DNA of 64,000 nucleotides from an uncultured Desulfobacter sp. (GTDB lineage: Bacteria; Desulfobacterota; Desulfobacteria; Desulfobacterales; Desulfobacteraceae): the NCBI RefSeq assembly GCF_963666675.1, contig NZ_OY762929.1, positions 2,790,001-2,854,000 of the forward strand, in the 5' to 3' direction. A model generated the notes under the pieces. The model was not told the origin of the DNA and searched no databases. It saw only the letters and a program-made list of their open reading frames with translations. Within the stretch, counting starts at the first letter, position 1, and every line of letters begins with the position of its first letter. A program made the translations under genes and the position numbers. Shown one piece after another: positions 1 through 8,695 of this stretch.

Positions 1-1722
1 AACAATGATTATACCGGCTTGCGTGATGCTGCCCGGGCCAGGTCACAGGCAGACTGGCTGGTGGGCATGAACTGCACCCGGGCCATGACCCTCAAAGGAC
101 GTGATGTCGGCAGCCAGGGCGTGTTATCCCTTGGCAGAGTGCAGACCCCGACCCTTGCCCTGGTGGTCAATCGGGACCTCTTCATTGAAAACTTCAAGCC
201 CCACCCGTACTTCATCCTTCATGTTGAAATTCTTCATGAAGCAGGTTCTTTCACCGGCACATTTCAGCCGCTTGACACACAAAACGGGTTGGATGACCAG
301 GGCCGCTTAATCAGCCCTGATGAAGCCTATCGGATCAAAAAAGAGGTAAGCGGTCAGGCGGGGAAAATTCTTGAAGCCCATAAAGAGAAAAAGAAGAAGA
401 ATCCGCCGTTACCCCTTTGCCTTTCCTCTTTACAAAAAGCGGCCTCGTCAACGTTGGGCATGGGAGCAAAACAAGTGCTTGATGTGGCCCAGGCCCTTTA
501 TGAAAAAAAGCTGACAACCTATCCCCGGTCCGACTGCCGTTATCTACCGGAGGAACAATTTGATGAAGCCGGCAGTGTGCTTTCAGTCCTGGCAAACCTG
601 CACGGGCTTGAGCAAATTGCCGGGAACACGGATTGCTCTATCAAAAGCGCTGCATACAACACGAAAAAAGTCACTGCCCATCATGCCATTATTCCCACAG
701 GTGAAATTCCTTCGAATTTATCAGATGACGAATCTGCCCTGTACCGCATGATTGCCCAAAGCTTTTGCCTTCAGTTTTATGCAGCCATGGAGTTTGAAGC
801 GCAGAAAATTTTGACCGGCATAAATCATACTGTCTGGAAATCAACGGGCCGAACGATATTGAATCCAGGCTGGACAGCTTTCATCAAAGAAGAAAAATCA
901 GACGCTGAAAACAGTGAAGAACAAGCTTTACCTAATGTCCATGAAGATGACGACATAACCGCTTCTAATATTGATATCAAATCCCAAAAAACCAAACCAC
1001 CCGCAAGATTTACCGAAGGTACCCTCATTGAGGCCATGGCAAATGTCCATAAATTTATTGAGGACACCGAAGCCAAGAAAACCCTGAAAGAAAATGAAGG
1101 CATCGGAACAGAAGCCACCCGGGCCGGGATCATCGAAACATTAAAAGCCCGGCAGCTGCTCGAACTCCAGAAAAAGAATATCATTTCCACTGATCTTGGC
1201 CGGCAACTGATCAAAATGGCCCCTGCCCTACTCACCGATCCTGTGACAACAGCACAATGGGAATCCAGGCTTTCTGCCATCGCTGACGGGAACGAAAGCC
1301 TATCCGAATTTATGACAGATCAAACCACCCAGGTCCCGGAACTTGTCAAAGCAATATTCGCCCTTCAATTAGACCCGTTGCCGGGCACCCATCTTTGCCC
1401 GGAATGCGGCCAACCTTTACGCAGGCAAAAAAGCAAAAAAGGGGCGTGGTATTGGGCCTGCTTCAACCAGGATGGGCATGCCAAGCCTGTATTCCTCAAT
1501 GATAAAAACGGCAAGCCGGACTTAACGCCAAAGAAAAAAATAGAATTATCAGAACATAAATGCCGGGCCTGCGGCAAACCGCTTGTGAAGCGAGAATCAA
1601 AGAAAAAAGGAAAAGGAGGCAAGAAAAATTATTGGTGGGGATGCTCCGGCTTCCCCGAATGCAAACAAATGTATTTTGACAATAACGGCAAGCCCCAGTT
1701 CACAGATAAGAAAGGAAAATAA
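1..1722 (+). CDS. topB: DNA topoisomerase III (TopB/TraE type), 5' end outside window
   Basis: Type IA topoisomerase that relaxes and decatenates single-strand-containing DNA; plasmid versions help resolve conjugative intermediates. The frame is open from base 1, so the N-terminal Toprim domain lies outside the window. Visible are the SLGRVQTPTLALV motif, the active-site tyrosine in the TTYPRSDCRYLP motif (Tyr codon at 520-522) and the GIGTEATRAGIIETL motif. The C-terminus holds two four-cysteine zinc ribbons, starting CPECGQPL and CRACGKPLVK. It is followed after two bases by a small gene and then the ArdC-like gene, an order typical of IncP-like transfer regions. Chromosomal TopB is possible in principle, but the neighbours argue for an element-borne copy. 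Confidence 0.93.
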   Translation, partial: NNDYTGLRDAARARSQADWLVGMNCTRAMTLKGRDVGSQGVLSLGRVQTPTLALVVNRDLFIENFKPHPYFILHVEILHEAGSFTGTFQPLDTQNGLDDQGRLISPDEAYRIKKEVSGQAGKILEAHKEKKKKNPPLPLCLSSLQKAASSTLGMGAKQVLDVAQALYEKKLTTYPRSDCRYLPEEQFDEAGSVLSVLANLHGLEQIAGNTDCSIKSAAYNTKKVTAHHAIIPTGEIPSNLSDDESALYRMIAQSFCLQFYAAMEFEAQKILTGINHTVWKSTGRTILNPGWTAFIKEEKSDAENSEEQALPNVHEDDDITASNIDIKSQKTKPPARFTEGTLIEAMANVHKFIEDTEAKKTLKENEGIGTEATRAGIIETLKARQLLELQKKNIISTDLGRQLIKMAPALLTDPVTTAQWESRLSAIADGNESLSEFMTDQTTQVPELVKAIFALQLDPLPGTHLCPECGQPLRRQKSKKGAWYWACFNQDGHAKPVFLNDKNGKPDLTPKKKIELSEHKCRACGKPLVKRESKKKGKGGKKNYWWGCSGFPECKQMYFDNNGKPQFTDKKGK

Positions 1723-1724
1723 CA

Positions 1725-1943
1725 ATGGATTTTGAATACTTTGCAATGAAACGCAACATGACCGTTGATGAGTACATCGCCTGGCTGAAAAGACAGCTTG
1801 ACCGTCTTGATTTTGATTCTGACGATATCCCGGGGGATGTTGCCGAATATGCGGAAGAATCTTTGGGCCTTATCAAAATTTCTGCAGAAGAATTAGCCGG
1901 AATGCAAAAAGCACAATTAGAAATTGAGGAGGCTGACTTATGA
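1725..1943 (+). CDS. Small hypothetical protein of the transfer region
   Basis: A 72-residue acidic protein with no family I recognise. It starts two bases after the topoisomerase stop and its end overlaps the next start (ATGA), so it sits inside a tightly packed operon and is probably translated by coupling. The sequence is mostly predicted helix, with WLKRQLDRL and an acidic C-terminus; there is no signal peptide or membrane segment. Position suggests a transfer-associated accessory protein, but no function can be assigned. Confidence 0.6.
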   Translation: MDFEYFAMKRNMTVDEYIAWLKRQLDRLDFDSDDIPGDVAEYAEESLGLIKISAEELAGMQKAQLEIEEADL

Positions 1944-4309
1944 GTAAATATCAAGATCAGCTCAATGATTTTTCAAAAAGGGTTTTAGAGGCCATTGAAA
2001 AAGGCGACGCGCCCTGGCAGAAACCGTGGGAAGAAGGCCGGTTGCTGGAATTGCCTAAAAATTTAACCACAGATCAGAATTATAAAGGCGTAAACCTGAT
2101 TAACCTGGCAATGAGCGGCTACAATGACCCCAGGTGGATGACGTTCAACCAGGCTAAAGATATGAATTGCTTTGTCAAAAAAGGTCAAAAAGCCTCCAAA
2201 GGATTTTTTTATTCACCTGCCAGCTTGGAAAAAGAGCTTGATGATAAAGGAAAGCCTGTCCTTGACGAAAACGGTGAAGAAAAAATAACCAAGGTCAATA
2301 GGCCAGTTTTCAAAACTTTTTCTGTTTTTAATGCCACCCAGATTGAAGGTGTGGAAGAATACAAGCATCCGGAGCCTGCCTGGAAGCCGGAAGATAAAGC
2401 AGAAAAGCTGATATCCGCTGCCAATGTGGAAATCACCGGAAGCCAGCTTGATAAGGCGTTTTATAATTTTTTAACCCATTCCATAGAAACACCGGACAAG
2501 TCACAGTTTGACGATAAGTCAAAATATTATTCAACAGTATTTCATGAATTAGCGCATGCCACTGCTCATAAATCCATGATGGACAGGGGCGTTGACTATG
2601 CGGATAAGGATTCCAGGGCCAAGGAAGAATTAAGGGCGGAGATATCAAGCTGACTGGTGTGTTCTCAAATCGGCATTGGCTATTCTGCCGAATCCAAAGA
2701 AAGCAATAAAGCATATGTTTCGTCCTGGCTCAAAGCCATAAAGCCGGAAGATCGGGCAAAAGAACTCGGGTTTGCAATGAAAGACGCTGAAAAAATCTCT
2801 GAATACCTTATGGGGCTTGATTTAGAGAAAGGTAAAACAGCAAAAATTGAAACGGATATCCCACAGGAATCAAGTCCTTTGGTAAAAAAGGAAGCGGAAC
2901 GATTACAGGCTAAAGCGGATCAATACCGCGCTGATCAAAAAAATTTGTTTTCGTATACGGAAAAGATAACCGTAGCCATGAGCAACCCCGATTTGTTTGA
3001 TGATTTAATGCCCGACCATTATAAAAGTGATCCGTTATCAGCATTTAACAAGGAACTGGATGATATCCAGCGTGAAATTGTAACCTATCTAAAAAATATC
3101 GTTCCTTCCCTTGAGAGGTCCGAATCTTCCCCTTCCCCCCAGGAGCCTGCCTCTTTTGGTGATCCTGAACGAAAACAGCATCTATCTAAAAATTCGCAAA
3201 CAGAGCTTGATGGAGAAAGGGTGTATATCAATGTGCCGTATTCAGAGAAAGATGAAGCCAAGGCATTAGGTGCAAAATGGGATAAACAGGAAAAATCCTG
3301 GTTTGTTAAGCCAGGCGCCGACCAGGCTCCTTTTCAAAAGTGGCTTGTCCCCTCCCAAGAAACCCTGCTTGATATGAACAAAGTAACCGCTCAATTTCAG
3401 GATCAGGCTTCCAGGCTCGGCCTGAAAATTGACAGTCCTCAGGCAGACGGCAAGCTGCACCGTGTATCGGTTGAAGGAGATAAGGGCGGCAAAAAATCCG
3501 GAGCATATACGCTTTATCCCGACGGCAGGCCTGCGGGGTTCATCCAGAACCATAAAACAGGGGAAAAAGCCAATTTCAAATATGAAGGCGAACTGGGCGA
3601 AACGGTAATTTTATCAGTAAATAAAAAAGCCCGGGCAATTGAGCGGGACGAAGATCACGCTGCTGCAGCTAAAAAAGCGTTCGGCATTTACATTAATGCA
3701 GAAAAAACCACGTCCCACCCATACCTTACAGATAAAAAGATCAATGGCGACAAAGAATACCGGGTTGATAAAAACAACCGGCTGATTGTCCCTGCCAAGA
3801 ATCTTAAAACCAACAAAATCGAATCTCTGCAATTCATCGGCGAGGATGGGCAAAAGCAGTTTCTTACCGGCGGGAAAAAATCGGGAAACGCTTATACCAT
3901 AGGCGAACTCGACGAACAAAAACCCATACTGCTGGCCGAAGGCTTTGCAACCGGAAAAACCCTTAATGATGTGAGTCACCTTCCGGCGGTGGTTTGCTTT
4001 GATGCAAACAACCTTGAAAATGTGGCCAGACAGATCCGGGAATTGATGCCCTCGGCTGAGTTGTTCATTTGTGCTGATAATGATCACGCCAAGAAAAATA
4101 ATGTGGGGGTGGAAAAAGCGCAAAAAGCAGCCAAAGCCGTTGGTGCGAAAGTCATTATCCCCAAATTTACGGATGAGTCAAAAAAACTTGGGTACACGGA
4201 TTTCAATGACCTGGCCAAGTGCAAGATGGGCAAAAGCCGGGTTCAAAGTCAGTTAAAATCCCAGATCAAATATCTTTCCAAAGACAAAGGCGTAGGGCTT
4301 GAACGATGA
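1940..4309 (+). pseudogene. ArdC/TraC-like antirestriction-primase protein split by an in-frame TGA
   Basis: Two open stretches (1940-2653 and 2657-4309) are in the same frame and separated only by TGA at 2651-2653; read through, they give about 789 residues. The N-terminus is an ArdC-type ssDNA-binding domain followed by a zincin motif FHELAHATAHKSM (HELAH). The middle (3220-3350) resembles DUF5710 (INVPYSEKDEAKALGAKWD). The C-terminus is a TOPRIM-type primase domain (ILLAEGFATGKTL, then FICADNDHA). Such proteins protect and prime incoming single strands during conjugation. The stop falls just after the HELAH region, inside the conserved EISS-x-LVCSQIG stretch. It is either a nonsense mutation giving two fragments, with GTG 2657 as a possible restart, or a recoded codon. 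The end overlaps traG by ATGA. Confidence 0.8.
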
Positions 4310-6162
4310 AAAAACAAGAGTACGGCCTTAAACAGGCCAAGGCAAAAAAGAGCAGGTATCCGCTGCTCTTCCCGGTTTGTTTTTTGTTGTGGGGCTTTGC
4401 CTTTATGAGTTATGCCACGCAAACCGTAGCCATGGCATTGCGATACCATCCTGATCTGGGCAGGCCGGTGTTTGATACCTATTACCTGCCCTGGAAGGTG
4501 TTTGAATGGAATAAATACATAATAGATACGCCGGTGGGTAATCGGGTTGATTTGATTTTCGGTGCTTTTGTCCTCAGCACTGCCTTCGGCTTTTTCCTTA
4601 TTTTGAGGAAAAAGCCGAAAGGCAATTTAAATCTGCACGGCACTGCAACCTGGGCAAAGAAAAAAGAGTTGCCAGCCATGGGACTTGACGCCAAAGAAGG
4701 TGTATATGTCGGCGGATTCCCGTTGGCCCGGGGCACTAAATACCTTATCCATAACGGTCCGGAACATATTTTAGCATTTGCGCCAACCCGATCTGGGAAA
4801 GGTGTGGGCCTGGTGATCCCGTCTTTGCTTGCCTGGACGGGATCAAGCGTAACCCTGGACATTAAGGGCGAAAATTACGCATTGACATCAGGATACAGGG
4901 CCAAAGAGTTACATCATAAAATCCTCAAGTTTGATCCTGCCGATGAAACCTTTTCTTTTGCTAAATGGAATCCCTTGGCAGAAGTGCGGATTAATACAAA
5001 TCATGCCATTGCCGATGCCCAGAACATTGCCCAGATGATCTGTGATCCGGACGGCAAGGGCATGAAAGATTATTTCACCCAGGCCGGGTATGCCTTGCTG
5101 ACCGGGTTGATTCTGCATGTCATTGTATCAAAGCAGGATGCCACCCTTGCCGATGTCGTGGCCGAAATTACAAAGAGCGACAATGAGGGGGATGTGAAAA
5201 ACCTGCTTTATGCCATGATAGACAAGGAACACGCACAAATCCTAAAAAAACGGCATCCGGACATGGATACGGATCTGGCAGACAACATTCAATCAACCAT
5301 TGACAGTTATGCCGGAGAAGCTGTGATCAAAGCCGACCGTGAGTTGTCCGGGGTGGTATCCACCGCTGTCACCAACCTTTCATTGTACCGTGATCCCATT
5401 GTCGCAAAAAACACTTCTGAGTCTGATTTTTTCATTTCAGATATCATGAATTCGCAAAACCCTGTTGATTTATATCTGGTGGTATCCCCTGCCGACCTGG
5501 ACAGGTTAAGGCCGCTGCTGCGTGTATTTTTTAATCTGGCGTTAAGAAAATTCACCCAGAAAATGGAGTTTGAAAACGGACAGGCCGTAGTTGGCTATAA
5601 ACACAGGCTCTTGCTTATGCTGGACGAGTTTACCAGCCTGGGCAAGTTGGAAATCATGCAAAAGGCCCTGGCGTTTATGGCCGGATACGGCGTAAAGGCT
5701 TATATCATCGTCCAGGATCTATCCCAATTGCAGGAGGCATATACCCGGGACGAATCAATTACATCAAACTGCCATGTCAGGATTGCATATGCACCCAACA
5801 AGATAGAAACCGCAAAACTGCTGTCGGATATGACCGGCAAAACCACTGTGGTGGACAAAAAGACCAGTGTCTCCGGCAAACGGTTAGGCGGCATGGGCAA
5901 TGCCTCTGTGTCTGTCAGTGAAGTAGCAAGGCCGCTGCTCACACCGGATGAATGCATGAGGCTGAAAGGCCCGGTCAAAGATGAAAAAGGGGGCATCAAA
6001 ACCCCGGGTGATATGCTGATATTTGTTGCCGGGTACAACACGGTATATGGTCAGCAGATACTGTATTTCTTAGATCCTGTCTTTCAAAAGCGGGTTAAAA
6101 TCCCGCCGCCTGATCGCATAGAACTTTTCAAAGTCAAAGAGGTTTCGAAAAATGAAATATAA
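4306..6162 (+). CDS. traG: Type IV coupling protein TraG/VirD4
   Basis: Hexameric inner-membrane ATPase that links the relaxosome to the type IV secretion channel. The N-terminus has two hydrophobic segments (about residues 17-38 and 78-98). Walker A is APTRSGKGVGLVIPSLL and Walker B is LLLMLDEFTSLGKL. The length of 618 residues is normal for RP4 TraG relatives. The start overlaps the previous stop (ATGA) and the end overlaps traF, consistent with one transfer operon. Nothing in the sequence suggests inactivation. Confidence 0.95.
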   Translation: MKKQEYGLKQAKAKKSRYPLLFPVCFLLWGFAFMSYATQTVAMALRYHPDLGRPVFDTYYLPWKVFEWNKYIIDTPVGNRVDLIFGAFVLSTAFGFFLILRKKPKGNLNLHGTATWAKKKELPAMGLDAKEGVYVGGFPLARGTKYLIHNGPEHILAFAPTRSGKGVGLVIPSLLAWTGSSVTLDIKGENYALTSGYRAKELHHKILKFDPADETFSFAKWNPLAEVRINTNHAIADAQNIAQMICDPDGKGMKDYFTQAGYALLTGLILHVIVSKQDATLADVVAEITKSDNEGDVKNLLYAMIDKEHAQILKKRHPDMDTDLADNIQSTIDSYAGEAVIKADRELSGVVSTAVTNLSLYRDPIVAKNTSESDFFISDIMNSQNPVDLYLVVSPADLDRLRPLLRVFFNLALRKFTQKMEFENGQAVVGYKHRLLLMLDEFTSLGKLEIMQKALAFMAGYGVKAYIIVQDLSQLQEAYTRDESITSNCHVRIAYAPNKIETAKLLSDMTGKTTVVDKKTSVSGKRLGGMGNASVSVSEVARPLLTPDECMRLKGPVKDEKGGIKTPGDMLIFVAGYNTVYGQQILYFLDPVFQKRVKIPPPDRIELFKVKEVSKNEI

Positions 6163-6589
6163 AATCATGCTGCTTTGCAGTCTCATGTTTGCGGTCTGTT
6201 TTTTTGTATCTCAATACTGTTATATCAATGTTTCAGCCAGTCTGCCCCGAGGTTTATATTTAAAAACCTCCCGGGTAATTGGCAACGGCTCGTATGTTGT
6301 CTTTCATCCCACTGCTGCCCAACAGCCTCTTGTATCAAAGTACGTTAAAAATACACCTTTAATGAAACGTGTGGCTGCCTTACCAGGGCAGGCATACCAA
6401 TTGCCCCCGGCCTCCGATACAGACAGCAAAGGCAGGGCGATTACGCCTTTTTCCCCAAAAACAGGCATCGTGCCTTCTGCGCAATTCGTTATAGTCGGCG
6501 ACACCAAATACTCGTTGGATAGCCGGTATCTTGGGTTTGTACCTCAATCTTCAATAGTTGATACGATCACCCCTCTTTTGGTTTTTTAG
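6152..6589 (+). CDS. traF: TraF-like signal peptidase (S26 family), conjugative pilin maturation
   Basis: A 145-residue protein with an N-terminal membrane anchor (LLCSLMFAVCFFVSQYCY) and the hallmarks of the plasmid TraF/S26C group. The nucleophilic Ser is in NVSASLPRGLY, the general-base Lys in LMKRVAALPGQ, and SLDSRYLGFV forms the C-terminal box. In RP4, TraF cyclises or processes the TrbC pilin in the periplasm. It overlaps the end of traG and precedes trbB, the RP4-like neighbourhood. Alternative family: LepB, excluded by small size and context. Confidence 0.88.
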   Translation: MKYKIMLLCSLMFAVCFFVSQYCYINVSASLPRGLYLKTSRVIGNGSYVVFHPTAAQQPLVSKYVKNTPLMKRVAALPGQAYQLPPASDTDSKGRAITPFSPKTGIVPSAQFVIVGDTKYSLDSRYLGFVPQSSIVDTITPLLVF

Positions 6590-6602
6590 GAAAGGAATAG
6601 AA

Positions 6603-7538
6603 ATGAGCGTTGTTTTGGACAGTTTGAAGCATAATTTAGGCCCCATTGTTACCCAGGCCCTGGATGATGATAACGTGATTGAAGTCATGCTCAACCCTGA
6701 CGGCAAATTATGGCTCGATACGTTTGACAAAGGAATGGTGGAAGTGTCCGCCATTCCTGCATCATCCGCCTCCGGAATACTGAGCCAGGTTGCGTCCATG
6801 CTTGGCGCCGTCGTTACAAAGGATTCTCCCGTTGTTGAAGGCGAGCTGCCCCTGGACGGCAGCCGGTTTGAAGGATTGTTTCCTCCGGTTGTGGCCAATC
6901 CCACGTTCACGATACGCAAAAAGGCTATCAATATATTTACCCTGGATAATTATGTCCATTCCGGGATCATGTCTTCGGATCAGCAGCAAATTATCTGCGA
7001 TGCCATTGCAGACAAAAAAAATATCCTGGTAGTGGGCGGAACGGGTTCCGGCAAAACCACCCTGACCAATGCGATTCTGGCAGAATTGGCTAATATTGCC
7101 GGCGATGAACGGCTTGTCATTATCGAAGACACCAGCGAACTGCAATGCTTGTCAAAAAATAAGGTGATGCTGCGTACAAACCGGAACACCAATATGCAGC
7201 ATCTTCTTAAAGCCACCATGAGGCTTCGGCCGGACAGAATCGTTGTGGGTGAAGTAAGGGGCGGTGAAGCCCTTGACCTGTTAAAGGCGTGGAATACCGG
7301 TCACCCGGGTGGCGTGTGCACCGTCCATGCAAATTCATGTGCCGGGGGACTGGTCCGGCTGCAGCAGCTGATTGCCGAAGTTGTGCCGAATTCTATGGAT
7401 GATCTAATCCAAGAGGCGGTTGATCTGGTGATTTTTATCAAACGGACCAAAGAAGGCCGTAAAATAGAGGACATCGCCGAAATAGTAAACGATTATGGAT
7501 TTCAATCGGAAACACAAAAATTAAGGATTTTAAAATGA
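6603..7538 (+). CDS. trbB: VirB11/TrbB-type secretion ATPase
   Basis: Cytoplasmic hexameric ATPase powering pilus assembly and DNA transfer. Walker A is VVGGTGSGKTTLTNA; the Asp box (IIEDTSEL), Walker B region (RIVVGEVRGGEAL) and His box (GHPGGVCTVHANS) are all intact. I chose ATG 6603, preceded by a GGAAAGG-type ribosome site, over an upstream in-frame start at 6558 that would overlap traF; the product is then 311 residues, as expected. It ends overlapping the next start by ATGA. The remaining trb genes are not in the window. Confidence 0.93.
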   Translation: MSVVLDSLKHNLGPIVTQALDDDNVIEVMLNPDGKLWLDTFDKGMVEVSAIPASSASGILSQVASMLGAVVTKDSPVVEGELPLDGSRFEGLFPPVVANPTFTIRKKAINIFTLDNYVHSGIMSSDQQQIICDAIADKKNILVVGGTGSGKTTLTNAILAELANIAGDERLVIIEDTSELQCLSKNKVMLRTNRNTNMQHLLKATMRLRPDRIVVGEVRGGEALDLLKAWNTGHPGGVCTVHANSCAGGLVRLQQLIAEVVPNSMDDLIQEAVDLVIFIKRTKEGRKIEDIAEIVNDYGFQSETQKLRILK

Positions 7539-8188
7539 AAAAGTTTTCAGCAACCATTACGTTTTTTCTTTTTTGGATAGTTTTTTTAGGAGAAACGTCT
7601 CTGTCATGGGCAGATGATGAATTAACAAATGAACAGAAATTGGCTTGTGAATCCATCTTATGCTTGTCTTCGGGCGACAGGCCGGACGAATGCGACCCTG
7701 CTTTAAATTATTTTTTCAGCATCAAAAAAAAGAAATTATCCGACACCAGGGACGCCCGGAAATCTTTTTTGAGAAAATGTCCTGATTCAAATGCAGAAGG
7801 GATGCCCAGCTTGATCAACGTCCTCGTTGATTACAACTGTTCTGCCTGCACTGTTGAACAGTTAAATAAAAATCTTGTCAAAGTGGTCATTTCAACGGGA
7901 CGCAATTTCAGTTCTATTTCCAGCCACTCTTCCGGGTTTACCGTAATGGCAGTTGACCCTGAATTACCGGCATATTGTCTGAAGTATTATGCCGCCATGA
8001 ACAGTAATCAATACACAGCCTACTCACAATATTCACAATCACAACCAGTCTATATCGGTTCCAATATAGGCCGAAAGGTCAAAGATGACGACGGCGATGA
8101 ATATTATGTGATTTATGCCAAGTCAAGAAACGAACAAGCCCAGATAGCGGAGGCAATATCACAAAACCGCTGGGAATGGGCCAATTAA
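7535..8188 (+). CDS. trbM: TrbM-like exported conjugation protein
   Basis: A 217-residue protein with a clear signal peptide ending near SWADDELT. The following block, LACESILCLSSGDRPDEC, then a Cys-rich stretch (FLRKCPD, NCSACTVEQL), matches the TrbM family pattern (LACEAILCLSS...). TrbM is a periplasmic accessory of IncP-type mating-pair formation. It overlaps trbB by ATGA, so it is translationally coupled. The C-terminal 80 residues are rich in Tyr/Gln and less conserved. Confidence comes from the N-terminal motif; the tail could be lineage-specific. Confidence 0.75.
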   Translation: MKKFSATITFFLFWIVFLGETSLSWADDELTNEQKLACESILCLSSGDRPDECDPALNYFFSIKKKKLSDTRDARKSFLRKCPDSNAEGMPSLINVLVDYNCSACTVEQLNKNLVKVVISTGRNFSSISSHSSGFTVMAVDPELPAYCLKYYAAMNSNQYTAYSQYSQSQPVYIGSNIGRKVKDDDGDEYYVIYAKSRNEQAQIAEAISQNRWEWAN

Positions 8189-8197
8189 CCAGGTAAC

Positions 8198-8242
8198 ACC
8201 ATCAGGGATAATGGTGCCCGCAAAACCGTTATTCCTGATGGT
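8198..8242. promoter_or_regulatory. Imperfect inverted repeat, candidate oriT/relaxosome site
   Basis: Two 17-bp arms (8198-8214 and 8226-8242) pair at 15 of 17 positions around an 11-base loop. The site lies in the only sizeable gap of the transfer operon, directly upstream of the TraJ/MobC-like gene and the relaxase gene, where IncP-type oriT repeats usually lie. The right arm contains TTCCTG, loosely like the IncP nick region. It could instead be a terminator for trbM, but there is no T-run after the stem. Confidence 0.45.
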
Positions 8243-8263
8243 ATAACAAAACGCAGGGGAGCA

Positions 8264-8605
8264 ATGAAAAAAGATAAACGGGAAATAACCCTCAAATCTT
8301 ATGTGACGGAAAAAGAATACTGCCAAATCAAGCTTCTTGCCAAACAGACTGGGTTTTCTGTCTCTGAATATATCCGCCGGATTTTAACCGGCCAAAAGAT
8401 AGAATCAAGGCTTGACCAGGAAGCTTTTTTATCTGCGCTTAAAGTGAACGCTGACCTTGGCAGGCTTGGAGGGCTGTTTAAATACTATCTTGCCCAGGGG
8501 TTTAAAAATGTGCCGCCTTCAGAAATACGAAAGGTGCTGCATGACATTGAAGACAGGCAGCGACAGCTCAGGCCCGTCATTTCGAAAATTCGGGATATGG
8601 TGTGA
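8264..8605 (+). CDS. traJ: TraJ/MobC-like relaxosome accessory protein
   Basis: A 113-residue basic protein with an N-terminal ribbon-helix-helix pattern (EITLKSYVTEKEY, then GFSVSEYIRRILTG) and a helical C-terminus. This is the architecture of RP4 TraJ and MobC proteins, which bind the oriT repeat and help the relaxase nick. It lies between the inverted repeat at 8198 and the relaxase gene. A ribosome site (CGCAGGGGAGCA) precedes the ATG. The symbol is by analogy with RP4. Confidence 0.75.
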   Translation: MKKDKREITLKSYVTEKEYCQIKLLAKQTGFSVSEYIRRILTGQKIESRLDQEAFLSALKVNADLGRLGGLFKYYLAQGFKNVPPSEIRKVLHDIEDRQRQLRPVISKIRDMV

Positions 8606-8695
8606 GGTTGCAGCCCTGTTTTCTTCCATATATCCAGGCAACACCTACATTTTTGATGGCTTTTGACCCGATCACTATCATCACAGTTTAATGCC

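Noticed and set aside
3614..4123. Minus-strand 169-codon frame within the primase gene
   Set aside because: Shadow of the TOPRIM-containing region, which has clear family motifs.
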